Positions 44,923 to 56,900 of a stretch of 64,000 bases of DNA are shown here, in pieces. The DNA is from Undaria pinnatifida (Eukaryota > Sar > Phaeophyceae > Laminariales > Alariaceae). Below the pieces are notes generated by a model. The model saw only the letters and a list, made by a program, of their open reading frames with translations. It ran no database searches and was not told the DNA's origin. Within the stretch, counting starts at the first letter, position 1. Each line of letters opens with the position of its first letter. Location: the NCBI GenBank assembly GCA_012845835.1, contig JABAKD010000016.1, forward strand, positions 21,410,696 through 21,474,695, read 5' to 3'. A program made the translations under genes and the position numbers.

Positions 44923-47900
44923 AACGTTGATGCTACGGATTGAGTTCCTCACGCGAGGAACTACGGGTCGGTCTACTAATTTCTCGAGAATACCTCGACG
45001 AGTAGCGTTTTTGCGGACGCTATGTGCCCTCGAAGTGTTGGTCGAGATGCGCGAACGGACGAACGCCTTCGAAGTCAGTCATGATGTCGGGTGACATATC
45101 GATATTGACCCCCGTTTCCTCGCGTTGTGAGGAGCTCAGAAAATTGTTAGAATCTGCTGCCCGGGTTCCCTACGGTGGGATGGCCACGTGTGGGGAAAAC
45201 AAAAAAATCCAGTTGGCCCGCCGGGGTCACTTGAGCGAGTGAGTAACCCCCCTCTGCTCACTTGCGGCCTTAATCTTTCGTGTTGCTGGTCGCCCCGGTG
45301 GAGTATTAGGTTATCCTCGAGCCTGGTATAGGTCAGTTCCGTGAGTTCGAATCCCCCCGAGTGCATACTCGTATAACTTCGTGAGGACTTTTTTTCTTGG
45401 GCACAAATTGACTTGCGGAAAGCGCGAGAGCGTGAGTTAGCAACACTCGACGAAAAATCGACGAGCAGTGGGATTGCTGAACCCTATGCGCGATAAAAAT
45501 TGAAGGCAAAAGAACCGGGGGGAAGAAGGGACGACACCGGTGACCACGGCTTGTCCAGAAGCTGGAAAGTAGAAGTGTGCAAAAAAAAAAAAAAAAAGGA
45601 AAATTGTATCCGCAATCTGGAAGAGCTAGCTAGCTACGCTGCGCCAAAAGAAATCGCCCAAAAGTCTGTCGGCAGCAGTGAGATACAAAGTCGGTCATGC
45701 GAGAGTGGCTCAAACCCGATAGCCAAAAGGGGGTACCCTACCCGTGGCCTCGCTCTCTAAAAAAAAGCTTGAGGCAATCCGAACCCGAGTATCGTCGCTG
45801 CCTCACGCGCGCTCGCTTGCTTGCCTCACAAGCTTGCTGCGTTGGAGCTCGTTCGATCGCGTGAAACTCCTACACTCCAGCGGCTCGGATTGCTTTATGT
45901 TGGAGGCCAACGCTGTAATCGGCAGTTTGTTCTTCGTCGCTTTTTTTTTGTTGAGTCGTAACCCCTTTTAGAGCCCCAAAATCTCTCCCAATACTAACTT
46001 CGAGTAATTTTGTCCCCCAAAAGGGTTTCAGTTGGAAAGGCGTTAAGTCCTCCAAGGGGGTTAAGTTGAGCCTTGAGAAATACAATACAAGGGAATAGGA
46101 AATGCTTTATAGCTGTTATATGCTGAAGGAAGGGACACCTGCAGCGGTTTGAGGAGGCGCACCGTTTTTTTTTCTTAGGTTGCTTGCTTTGAGAGCTCTA
46201 CACCTCTGGAGCTCCTAAAAAAAAACTGTGTTTTTTTGCGAGACCTAAAAACGTTATTCGTATGATATGATACCCTGATGAACAATCCTACCTGGTATGG
46301 CCTAGGCTATTCAACGAAAATTATATTCGAGACGAAACAATGAAAGACTGAATCTACGATAGCCACCGCCCCCCCCCCCCCGCCCCGCCCCGCCCCGCCC
46401 CGCCCCGCCCCGCCCGAAAACCAACGATTTTTTTTTTTTTTCAACGAACGATGACGTCGGGGTGGCAAGAGGCAGCGTGCTTAGAGAGATACGGCCGGGA
46501 GCTGGTTTCACTTCGGTCGATTTCGTTTAAAGAAATGTTGGGGGGGGGTTACCGTGTAGAACGAACGAGTCCACATTCCGGCGATTTTGGATTGTAGGGA
46601 GCACAGCCGTTCGGGAAACGTTTCGGTGGAAAACGTGTTTGCCTCTATCTGTACGAGAGCAGGACAAACCCTTTTCTCGAACGATGAAAATCTATTTTTT
46701 TGTGTGTAGCGCAAGAAACCGATGCAGTATCGATCAGACGCATGCTACGAGAGCATATATATATATACTTTATTATGTAAAAAAACAGGTGCAACTTTTG
46801 ACGCCCTCCCTCCCTCCGCCCCCCCCATCCCTCCCTCCCTCCCTCCCTCCCTCCCTCCCTGCCTTCTTATCCATCACTCCTCTTGTTCTCGTCGCCATGT
46901 GATACTCCCCACGATCAACCATAGTTTTTCTCGGCAACTCTCTTTCCCTCCCTCCTCTCACGCATTTGAATCAAAGATATATATACCTAATGGTCTTTTC
47001 GGATCATTTTTCAATGCGATTCAGAAGCTCACGCTGCGCGCTATTTGTCCAAATGGCAAACTCGACAAATAAAATGCAAACAGTTTTTTTTTTTTCATTT
47101 TTGCGTTTGCCGCAGGCTGATGATTGGTGTTACCTGCGCCCTGGACCATATGCATTGCCACCGGGTTGTCCACGTTGACGTTAAACCGGACAACGTGTTT
47201 CTGAAGCACCGAGCGGGGGGGGGCTACACGCCCAAGCTCGGGGACTTGGGGCTGGCGCTAGGTGAGCTTGTTTCGTTTCGGGTTTTTGTTTGCTGGTGGC
47301 TCGTTGATTGGTTGGGTGGTTGTTTTTTCTCGTCTGATCGATGATTGGGTGACGGCGGGGGGGGAGTGGTGGTGGTGGTGGAGGGGGGGGGGGGGAGTGG
47401 CTTCCGTTCGCCCGCTGATTGGTTGGCTCGTGTTTTTGGTTGGTTTTACTGGCTGTCTGGTTGGTTGGCTTGTTGGTTTGTTGCTTAGTTGGTCAACCGG
47501 CCCGTTATCGTCACATGCTCACTTAGCTTCTACTCAAATTCCGGGACCGCGGCCAGGCTGCGCTGAGGTCGGTCGATCTGGTTGGTTATTTGGTTGGCTG
47601 GTTGGTTGGTTCACACCAAGGTTGGTTGGTTGGTTGGTTACTTTGTTGGTTGGACGCGTGCTGCGCGATGTAAACTATCGTTGTTTTTTTTTTTTTAGCA
47701 AAAAATGTTTTCTGAACGACGGGGTTGCGCTCCTCACCTCAACCCCTTTACAAATGGAAACCCGTTTTTGGGGACAAAATTACCTGGATTTAGTATAGGG
47801 AGGGGTTCGGGGGCTCTAAAGGGGTTAAAATCCCAAAATCGTCGGAAACGGTTTTATTAATATTCTTGTTTTTTGCAATATTCATTTTTTTGGCATCGTA

Positions 47901-50900
47901 TGCATTGCTCAGGCATATACGGTGACGTATACCCGGTTTAGAGACCACCCTGTGACAAAAGCCAACTTAGGTGGTCTTGTTATCTCTAGTATGGCCTTAT
48001 CTTTTGATACTGCAAAAAATACCCAATACTAATTCCAAGTGGTTTCTTCGTGACAAACCGATCTACCTGGTCTTTTCTCTACTGTGGTCTTACCCGGATG
48101 GTTTCAATTACACCGGGTGGTCTTAAATTGAAGCCGTTACCAGGATGGTCTTAATTACACCGGGTGGTCTTAAAATGAAGCCGTTACCCGGATGGTCTTA
48201 ATTACAACGGGTGGCCTTAAAATGAAGCCGTTACCCGGATGGTCTTAATTACAACGGGTGGTCTTAAAATGAAGCCGTTACCCGGATGGTCTTAATTACA
48301 ACGGGTGGCCTTAAATTGAAGCCGTTACCAGGATGGTCTTAATTACACCGGGTGGTCTTAAAATGAAGCCGTTACCCGGATGGTCTTAATTACAACGGGT
48401 GGCCTTAAAATGAAGCCGTTACCCGGATGGTCTTAATTACAACGGGTGGTCTTAAAATGAAGCCGTTACCCGGATGGTCTTAATTACACCGGGTGGTCTT
48501 AAAATGAAGCCGTTCTACTTGGTCCTATCTCTACCATGGTCTTACCCGAATGGTCTTAATTACACCGGGGTAGTCTTAAATTGAAGCCGATCTACTTGGT
48601 CTTATCTCTGCTTTGGTCTTACCCGGATAGTCTTAATTACACCGGGTGGTCTTAAAATGGGTGCACCACTGTACAGGTGACGGGGTTTGTTCATCAGGTT
48701 GCAGTTCCAGTTTACTGAAAATGAGTTTTTGGGTGGGTGAGGTATGTAGTATATAGCTCCTCTCTGCCGTATCTTATGTCTGGCGTCCGATCTAGATCCC
48801 CGCGCCATGGGTGTCGGTCCGTCGATTTGGTTGGTTGGTTGGTTGGTTGGTTGATTCCCAGGTTGGTTGGTTGGTTAGTGGATTATTTGGTTGGTTGGTT
48901 GGTTTGTTGGTTAGTTGGTTGATTTTTTGGTGGATTGGTTGATTGGTTGGTTGGTTGGTTGGTTGGTTAGTTGGTTGGTGGATTGGTTTGTTGGGTTGCT
49001 GGTTGGTTGGTTGGTTGATTGGTTAGTTGAATGGTTGGTTAGTTGGTTGGTTGTTTGGTTGGTTATTTGGTTGGTTGGTTGCATGATCCGTAAAAGAAAT
49101 GGTTATTCTTTGTTTTGTTTTTGTTATGCTTGCCATCCGATATACCTGGTATTTTCCAAGTACATTAGAAGGATATACACACATATATATGTATACAGCG
49201 TCAAGGCCTTTCACTATGATCTACTTTCGTGCATGAACCTGTCACAGAAAAAAAAAAGTAGAGAACTAATAATCGGTAAAAAGAAAAACAAAGGTGCAAA
49301 AATACTTCATTACATCCTGAGGGGCGCATGCATACATATCGTATCGAGATACGATACGATACGATACTATATATGCATCTAACTAAGCCGTGCACCCCTG
49401 CCCAAAGCATTGCGTTTTGTGTGCACACCCTGATTGATCTTATCCCATCGCGTATGATTTTCTGGCTAGGTTAGGGCTTCGTAGAGGTTTCCGGTGGAGC
49501 TGAAACCTGGTACCAGGTATATCGGTATGCCACCGGTAGAACACTAAATAGCGTAAGGCGTTGGTGTGCCTGAACAAATATATGACCGCTTTATTGTGGA
49601 GGAAGCTGTGTCATTCATCCCAACGCTATCAGTGCAGTGCCCGAGCAGCATGACCGCATTGTATCGGGATACCGCCTCATTCATTCCAGGTTATTGAGTG
49701 CAATTCCCCAGTCAGAAGTCAGCGCCAAGCGATTTTGACCGCCTTGTATCGGAGGTACCGCGTTACCCGGGCCGCCTTGTTGGGAGACCCCCCCTGCTGT
49801 GGCATACCAGGCATCAAATGGGGGTGCATGGTGTTAGATACACCCCCGGGGGGCGCATACATTTGTTTTGTTTCCGGTCAAGATAACCCATCTCCAGGCC
49901 AGTTGCGGAAATTGGGAGGGAAGGGGCGAAGGGGGGGGGGCGTTTTTTTCGTTTGTTTGTTTGTTTGTTTGTTTTTTTCCTCGTTTCTCACATATTTCTT
50001 TGTTTTCGTCTTGTCGTCGTCCCGGCGGCAGCGGCGGCAGCGGCGGCGGCGGCAAAGCGTCGACAAAAAAAAAAAAAAAAAAAAAAAAAAGTGTGGCTCT
50101 TGTCTTGCTGTTTTCAAGGGGCGAGCTACTTACTGCTTTAAAACTACTACCAGGTATTAAATATCCGGGTAACACCCTTTCGGCGAAAAAATGTGTATGC
50201 ACCCCTTGTGGGGGGGGGGGGGGGAGGCATGTCAAGGGCCGTGTACTCATGTGTTGCTTGCCTTCGTCATTGGACCACTGACCACGCATCGTCCCGTTCG
50301 AGACGGGAGCAGAACCGTTCCCACTCCCAACAGAAGACTTCTCCAACATTTGGGCGCTTAAGTTACGATTTTTTCCGTGTTGCTGTTGCATAAAAGTGCT
50401 TGATTATCTCAACCCACCCCTCGGCGTGCTTATGAGACATGCACCGCTATCCAAAGCGTTGTATTTTATACCAGCTACACGCACCCTGAACCTAGCACAC
50501 CTCACAAGATTTGCGGGCCAGGTTAGGACTTCATTAGGATTCTTCTGTTAACCCCTTTAGAGCCCCCGAACCCCTCCCCATACTATATCTAAGTGATTTT
50601 GTCCCCAAAACATGTTTCCAGTTGTAAAGGTATTATTAGTGGGGTGTTGGTCCGTTTGACCGCTTGCAAAAGGTTAACCTAAAGCTCACCTTACCCAAAC
50701 TAAGCCTTTGCACAGTTCTGGTCGGGTCGGGACCTGGTACCAGGTATATCGGTATACTACTTACAGAACCGGTAGCAGCATACCTGGTACCACTCTGTCC
50801 AGGTATATTAGCTACATCAGGATATCCATAAATGTAAGCTACATATGTCACGTTTGAGAGCGTATGACGCCGACTACAAATTTGACAAAGAAAGAGGCAT

Positions 50901-53900
50901 TGATTGTTACGTATTCCTATCACGAAGAGAGGATTAAAAAAAAAAAAAAAGTGAAAAAAAAATTGAAAATTCAGCAGTGGATGGGCGGCTTTTACATATA
51001 GCCGCCCCGGTTTTGTCTTATACAGAAATACGTGGTATTAAATAGGGGTGGATGGCTTTATATACACCGCTATGACCGGGGGCATATGTGTATAAAAATA
51101 TAAAATGAAAATACACTCCAGCTGTGAGATCGAAGATTTTGTCGAAACTCATATTTGCAAGCTGTGTGTGATACTCCGATCGCGCGTATTACGGGTTGTG
51201 TGACCTCATTAAGAATATAGGTCGGCGACTCCCCTTACAACTACAGTTAGTGTAGCTGTCAGGGTCAACAGGGTGATGTTAGGCAGTTTGTGCGCGGAAA
51301 CTATAAAACCCGTTTCTGAGGGGGGAAAAATCTGACAGCTATGGAGGGATATGTATCCTTTTATCAAGTGAATCCTGTAAGTCCAATAACCGGTGAGGGG
51401 AGGTATATAAGGACGTGGGGGCCTGGTTTTGATCAAAAGCGAGCGGGGTTGGAGGGGGGGGGGAGGGGGGGGGGGGGCGTACGGGCGGGCAATTTGTGCG
51501 TGGAAGCTATAAATCCTTTAAGGGGATAAATCTGACGGTTTTGGGAAAAAAAAAACAACTATATACCAGGTATATACACAGCTAGCTGTCAGATTTTGTC
51601 CCTCTCAGAAACGGGTTTTATAGTTTCCGCGCACAGACTGACTAACATCACCCTGTTGACCCTGATAGCTACACTGTAGTTGCAAGGGGAGTCGCCGACC
51701 CCTATCCTTAATGTGGACAAACAACCCGTAATACGCGCGATCGGAGTATCACACACAGCTTGCAAAGATGAGTTTCGACAAAATCTTCGACCTCACAGCT
51801 GGAGTGTACTTTTTTTTTTGTAATTCGGGGCCTGACCAAAAAATTGACGATCGATTGCAATATTTGCAAAGCGTCTACGAGGTACCAGTCAGAAGTAGCG
51901 TGCAGAGGGCGCAGCAAGCATAATACGAGTAGAGCTTCACCATGCCGCTGCCTGCGCCCCGTCGCGTACGAACGAGCATTTTTGCAGTTAGTTATTGCTG
52001 TCGTCGCCGTTCGAACCCCCAAGTTCTTTTATCATTGACAACTTCGTATTTGATAGCAGCGACCGATGCCGTGATCGTCCATTTTTATAAAATTGTTCTA
52101 AACGCACACACACGTCGTCGGCTGTGATGAGTTCAATAAATCTAAGGGTCGATACCCACTGCGTGATGTACCAGCCGCTCGTTTTTTTATGCAGAAGACA
52201 TGAATATTGTCCTCTGAACACGCATACATGAGTTCTACAAATATGTGGATGTTGTCAACGACGAAAAAGTTATCCTACGAAAATATTCCAATAATAATGG
52301 TAGCTGCTTTATCCTCAGGAAGGTTGTTACGATAGTCACAGAAAAGAAATTTTAAGGACGTCAGCCGTGAGTTCGACGAATTTTGGGCCAATACTCATCT
52401 TTGCAAGCTGCGTTGTTGGTACTTGTAACATACTGTATGGGTGAGTCTTTTATTGGGAGGGGTCCTGTTTTTCGCCTGCTATAATGATCAGTGTTGGTAT
52501 TTTTGCTCTTAGGTGGGGAATTTTGAGCTAGATCTAACATCATAACTATTTTATAAGCTGATATCCGTCAGTGTTTTTTTAACATTTTTCGTCGGCAATG
52601 TTTCCCTGTACTATAATCAAGTAAGTCTCAAAGAAAGGGGTTAAGAACGGATTCTGTCGGATCAACGAAAAAACGCCTAAAAAAAAAAGTTTCCGTCAGG
52701 ACGGCGCAGGAATTGTTTTACCTTTTTTTGTTCCTCGTGACGAGCTGGCCCAGGTAAAAAATGAGGTTACCAAACATCAATCAGGATCGAGCTTTTCGTC
52801 GCTCACTCATGAAGAAATAAATAGAAAAAAAACACACACAAGCAAGAAATAAACCAGGGGAAACACAACACTCTGTTTCTTTTGTATTGCCTGTTTTTCG
52901 GGGGCTATTAATAGGATTGATCTCAGAAAACAAATCGAGCGCTCCCCGGTTAACGAAACTCTCTTGAAACTTTCCACCACTTGGGTCGCCGACGGCTCTT
53001 TTTTCTTTTCCTTTTGTCTCAATTTTTTTTTCTCGTGACACGGAAGCCGAGGGTACCTTAACCGCTTTTTCGACAACATGGTTGACGCACTCTTTAAACT
53101 ACATATTTTACCCTTGGCCCAACCCCAACCCTAACTTTTTGTTTTGTTTTATCCTCCGGCGGATGGGGAAAAATAAAGCTTTAGCTCACCACACTTCCAC
53201 GTATTTCATACGCGTCGTGTGTCGATTTAACTCAGTTGCTTTCGCAGCCCAACGCTAGCTGGCGCACCCTTCGGGTCCCATTGTAGGTATAGCGTAAGCT
53301 GTCCCTATCAGTGGACTTCGTTACAACCCTAACCCAATGAAACGCAACCAACCAACCAATGTATCATAAGAGTGAAACCCCTTTCGTCTCGTACACAGTG
53401 TGCGTCAACCATGCTGTCCCAAAAGTGGTGTGAGCTCTGCTGAGAAAGCCAGCCCCGGCGGGGATACTACAGCAGTACTAATCATTGAATAAATGTCGTT
53501 CCTAGGATCGGAGTCCCGGACGACGAACTTACTCACGAAAAGGCCAAAAATGAAAAACTAGCGTCGGGATTTATGTCAGAGGTACAAGTCGAGAAAACGG
53601 CATTATATATTTGATATATAGTCTATATGTATGCTTTTTTCCTGCTTGGTTTTATTTAGTTTACCCCCCCCCCCCCTGCCTGGTCGGTGAAAATCCGACA
53701 TGCTCCGTTCCAGCATTGTAGGATTGATTGTAAAGCTAGGTCGGAGTCCCGGACGCCAAACTCACTTCCAAAAATGAAGAAAACGAAAAGAAAAGAGAAA
53801 AAAAAAAAAAAAAAGTAGCGTCGGGATTTATGTCTGTACAAATCGAGAAAATGGCTTTTTTTATTTGATATGTAGTCGAGAGGGCCCGCGAGAGTCTCAG

Positions 53901-56900
53901 CGTCTTCTGCCCCGCACTAGCTTACGCACGACCGCCAACGATCGCCACTACACACCACCAGGGGACCACTTACAATACACTTTTTTCCTACTTGGTTTTA
54001 TTTAGGATACCCCCCTCCCTGCCTGGTCGACATGCTCCGTCCCAGCATTGTAGGATTGATAGTAGGGATGCGCCATGCATGAATATCGAGTGCTCCCCCC
54101 CCGCTGCTGCGCCCTCCTTCCTGCCTGGGCTCTCGAAAAGAGGTATGAATGTGGCGTTTGGAAAAAAAAATGTTCTCTCCCCGGATGTACATACATACAT
54201 ACATACATACATACATACATACATACATACATACATACATACATACATACATACATACATACATACATACATACATACATACATACATACATACATACAT
54301 ACATACATACATACATACATACATACATACATACATACATACATACATACATACATACATACATACATACATACATACATACATACATACATACATACAT
54401 ACATACATACATACATACATACATACATACATACATACATACATACATACATACATACATACATACATACATACATACATACATACATACATACATACAT
54501 ACATACATACATACATACATACATACATACATACATACATACATACATACATACATACATACATACATACATACATACATACATACATACATACTATGTC
54601 CCTGGTATATAATGTGTTGCTTTTCGGGAGCTACTTTCAACACTACAGTTAGTGTAATACTTACGATATAACATATACCAAACGCGACCAAGCACGACAA
54701 GAAAGCAACAAAAAAGACCCGCCGCCGCCCCAATTTCTTCCCGCAACTGGCGCGGCCGGTCCCTCGAGGGTACCTTACCGCTTTTTCGACGACATGGTTG
54801 ACACACTCTCTAAATTATACGCGTATGTGCTCTAACTCTATAGCCCTAACCTTAACTCAATGAAACGCCATCAACCAATGTACGTTGAAACCCCCTTCGT
54901 TTGCACACTGTGCGTCAACCATGTCGTCGAAAAAGTGGTAAGCTCTATTGGAGGCTGGTCAGCCGGTCAAGTCCTGGTCCTGAAATACTTTTTTTTCTCT
55001 TTGTAGACTTTCGTTCGTTCGTTGGTCCGGGAGCGCTCGCTCGTTTATTGATATATACCTGGTACTCCGTATAGTTTAGAGAGTGTGTCAACCATGTTGT
55101 CGAAAAAGCGGTAAGGTACCCTCGAGAGGACCAGCCGGGCCAGTTGCGGGAAGAAATTGGGGCGGCGGCGGGTCTTCTTTGTTGCTTTCTTGTCGTGCTT
55201 AGTCGCGTTTTTGACCTCTCGTGAAGAAGACTATAGCCTCCGCGGAGTTACATTTGTTTTGATGCCTGTTTTTTTGGGAGTTGTGTAACGAACTGTTCAA
55301 AAACATGCTCCCGGATCGACGAGCGAACGTCAATATCGTCAAACAAAAAAGAAAGAGAAAAAAAGAGTTAAACTACCCGCGAGGACAGGCACAGACAGAC
55401 AGACCAAAGCCGCCGAAATTTTTGGAACGTTGATATCAGATTCGTTTTGTTGTTTTTATTTACTCTCAAAACGCCACTTTATGTTATTTTTTTGTTTTGT
55501 TTTGTTTTGTTTTAAATCGTGACAAAAGCCCCGATGTAGAGTGGTCAATAACAATGGACTCTAAAAGCTACGTACGTAGGTACTACGGAAGGCATTCCTC
55601 CCAAAGCAAGACCAAACGAACCTGCCACGGACTCTGGTAGCACGTCCACCGCGCCGGCGGCTGCTTCCGAGACCGCCACCCCGACCGCCTGTATAGTGCT
55701 CCCACGTCCGGGGCGGTTTCACCTCGTTTTCACTACTTCTTACTGCATTTTGAGCCACTCGGCGCGAGCGAGTGACTTGACTCTGTTCCTCCTCGACGAA
55801 TCGACTTTTTCTAGGCGTTTTCTTTTTTTTCTTGGCGCAGCGTAGCTAACCATTTTCCACGGCGGATTCACATCGCAAACGTAACGCCTTTAAAATTGGA
55901 AACCCTGTTATGGGATCAAATTACTTGGAATTCGTGAAGGGAACGGTTTTGGGGGCTCTAAAGGGGTCAAAACAGCACGAAAAAAACTTCAAAAAGGCCG
56001 AAAAGGAAGAGGCGGGGGGGGGAGGGGTCCACTCGCGCGAGTGACCCCCTCTTCTTGTGTGTGGAGGTGTATGAGCTCCTTCAGATGAAGCGCCTCAGCG
56101 AAAAGAATGTTCGTTTCTACCGTACGCACGGGCTACCGTAAGCGGGCGGGGGGGGGGGGGGAAGGGGGGGCTCGATATTCATGCATGGCCGTAGTCGTAT
56201 ATCCATAGACCCTCGCATCCCTACTATGGTATACCGGGATGGAGCACGTCCGGGCTTCACCGACCCGGCGGACATATTGTTCGCACCAAGCGCCTTGAAG
56301 CGTCGTGAGGTGTTCGGCGAGTCGCATGAAGGGTGAGCTGCACTGCATCCTTCCAAGAACCGCTCGTAATAAGACGCGCTTCGGCGCCTTCGTCCCTTCT
56401 TTCTTGCTCACGGGTGGCAGCGCCAAATGAGTTGTACTTTGTTTCCTGGTGTAGCCGAGGGGGGGTCACCTTTGGGGGCTTTCGTTTGCAGTGTGGGTCG
56501 GGGTCCCCTCGCACGCGAGTGACCCCTCCCCTATCGACGCACGCTACGTTAGAGGTAGAACTTTTCGTCTGAGATTGTTTCAGGACGACGGGACTCGTTA
56601 ACCAAAAAAATCGTCGGAAAAATCCGCCATTTTTTGTTCATGGTTCCCGTTGGTGTACCTATGCCATGGGAGGGACTTTTCACCCGGTATGCAGCGCGCA
56701 GTTTTTTTTTTTCATCCGGGAACAAAGTCAGTTTTTTTCGGGAGATGTCTTGAGCTCCCAAATTTGAGGAATCTCATTAAAAAAAAAGTGAAGCGCACCT
56801 CTGTCTCGTAGCGCGTGTCTGTTTCGTATTGCGGTCTCAACCCTTACGCGCCGCACGGCTACAAGTCGCGGGTATGGATTCGCAACGGAATTGTAAGCTA

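Larger units (their letters stand above)
41079..47115 (+). other. Kinase intron 3 (6.0 kb)
   Basis: GTGAGT...CCGCAG. Holds decayed copies of the exon 3 tail, a miniature LTR element, a 19-bp minisatellite, family A and D elements, a hexanucleotide array, a SINE and a (CCCT)n tract. Confidence 0.75.

Noticed and set aside
48095-48660. CRISPR array
   Set aside because: The 47-bp units are directly adjacent with no unique spacers, and the context is eukaryotic.
54187-54594. Long open frames of MYVC and YIHT repeats
   Set aside because: They are translations of a perfect 4-bp microsatellite and exist in several frames on both strands.
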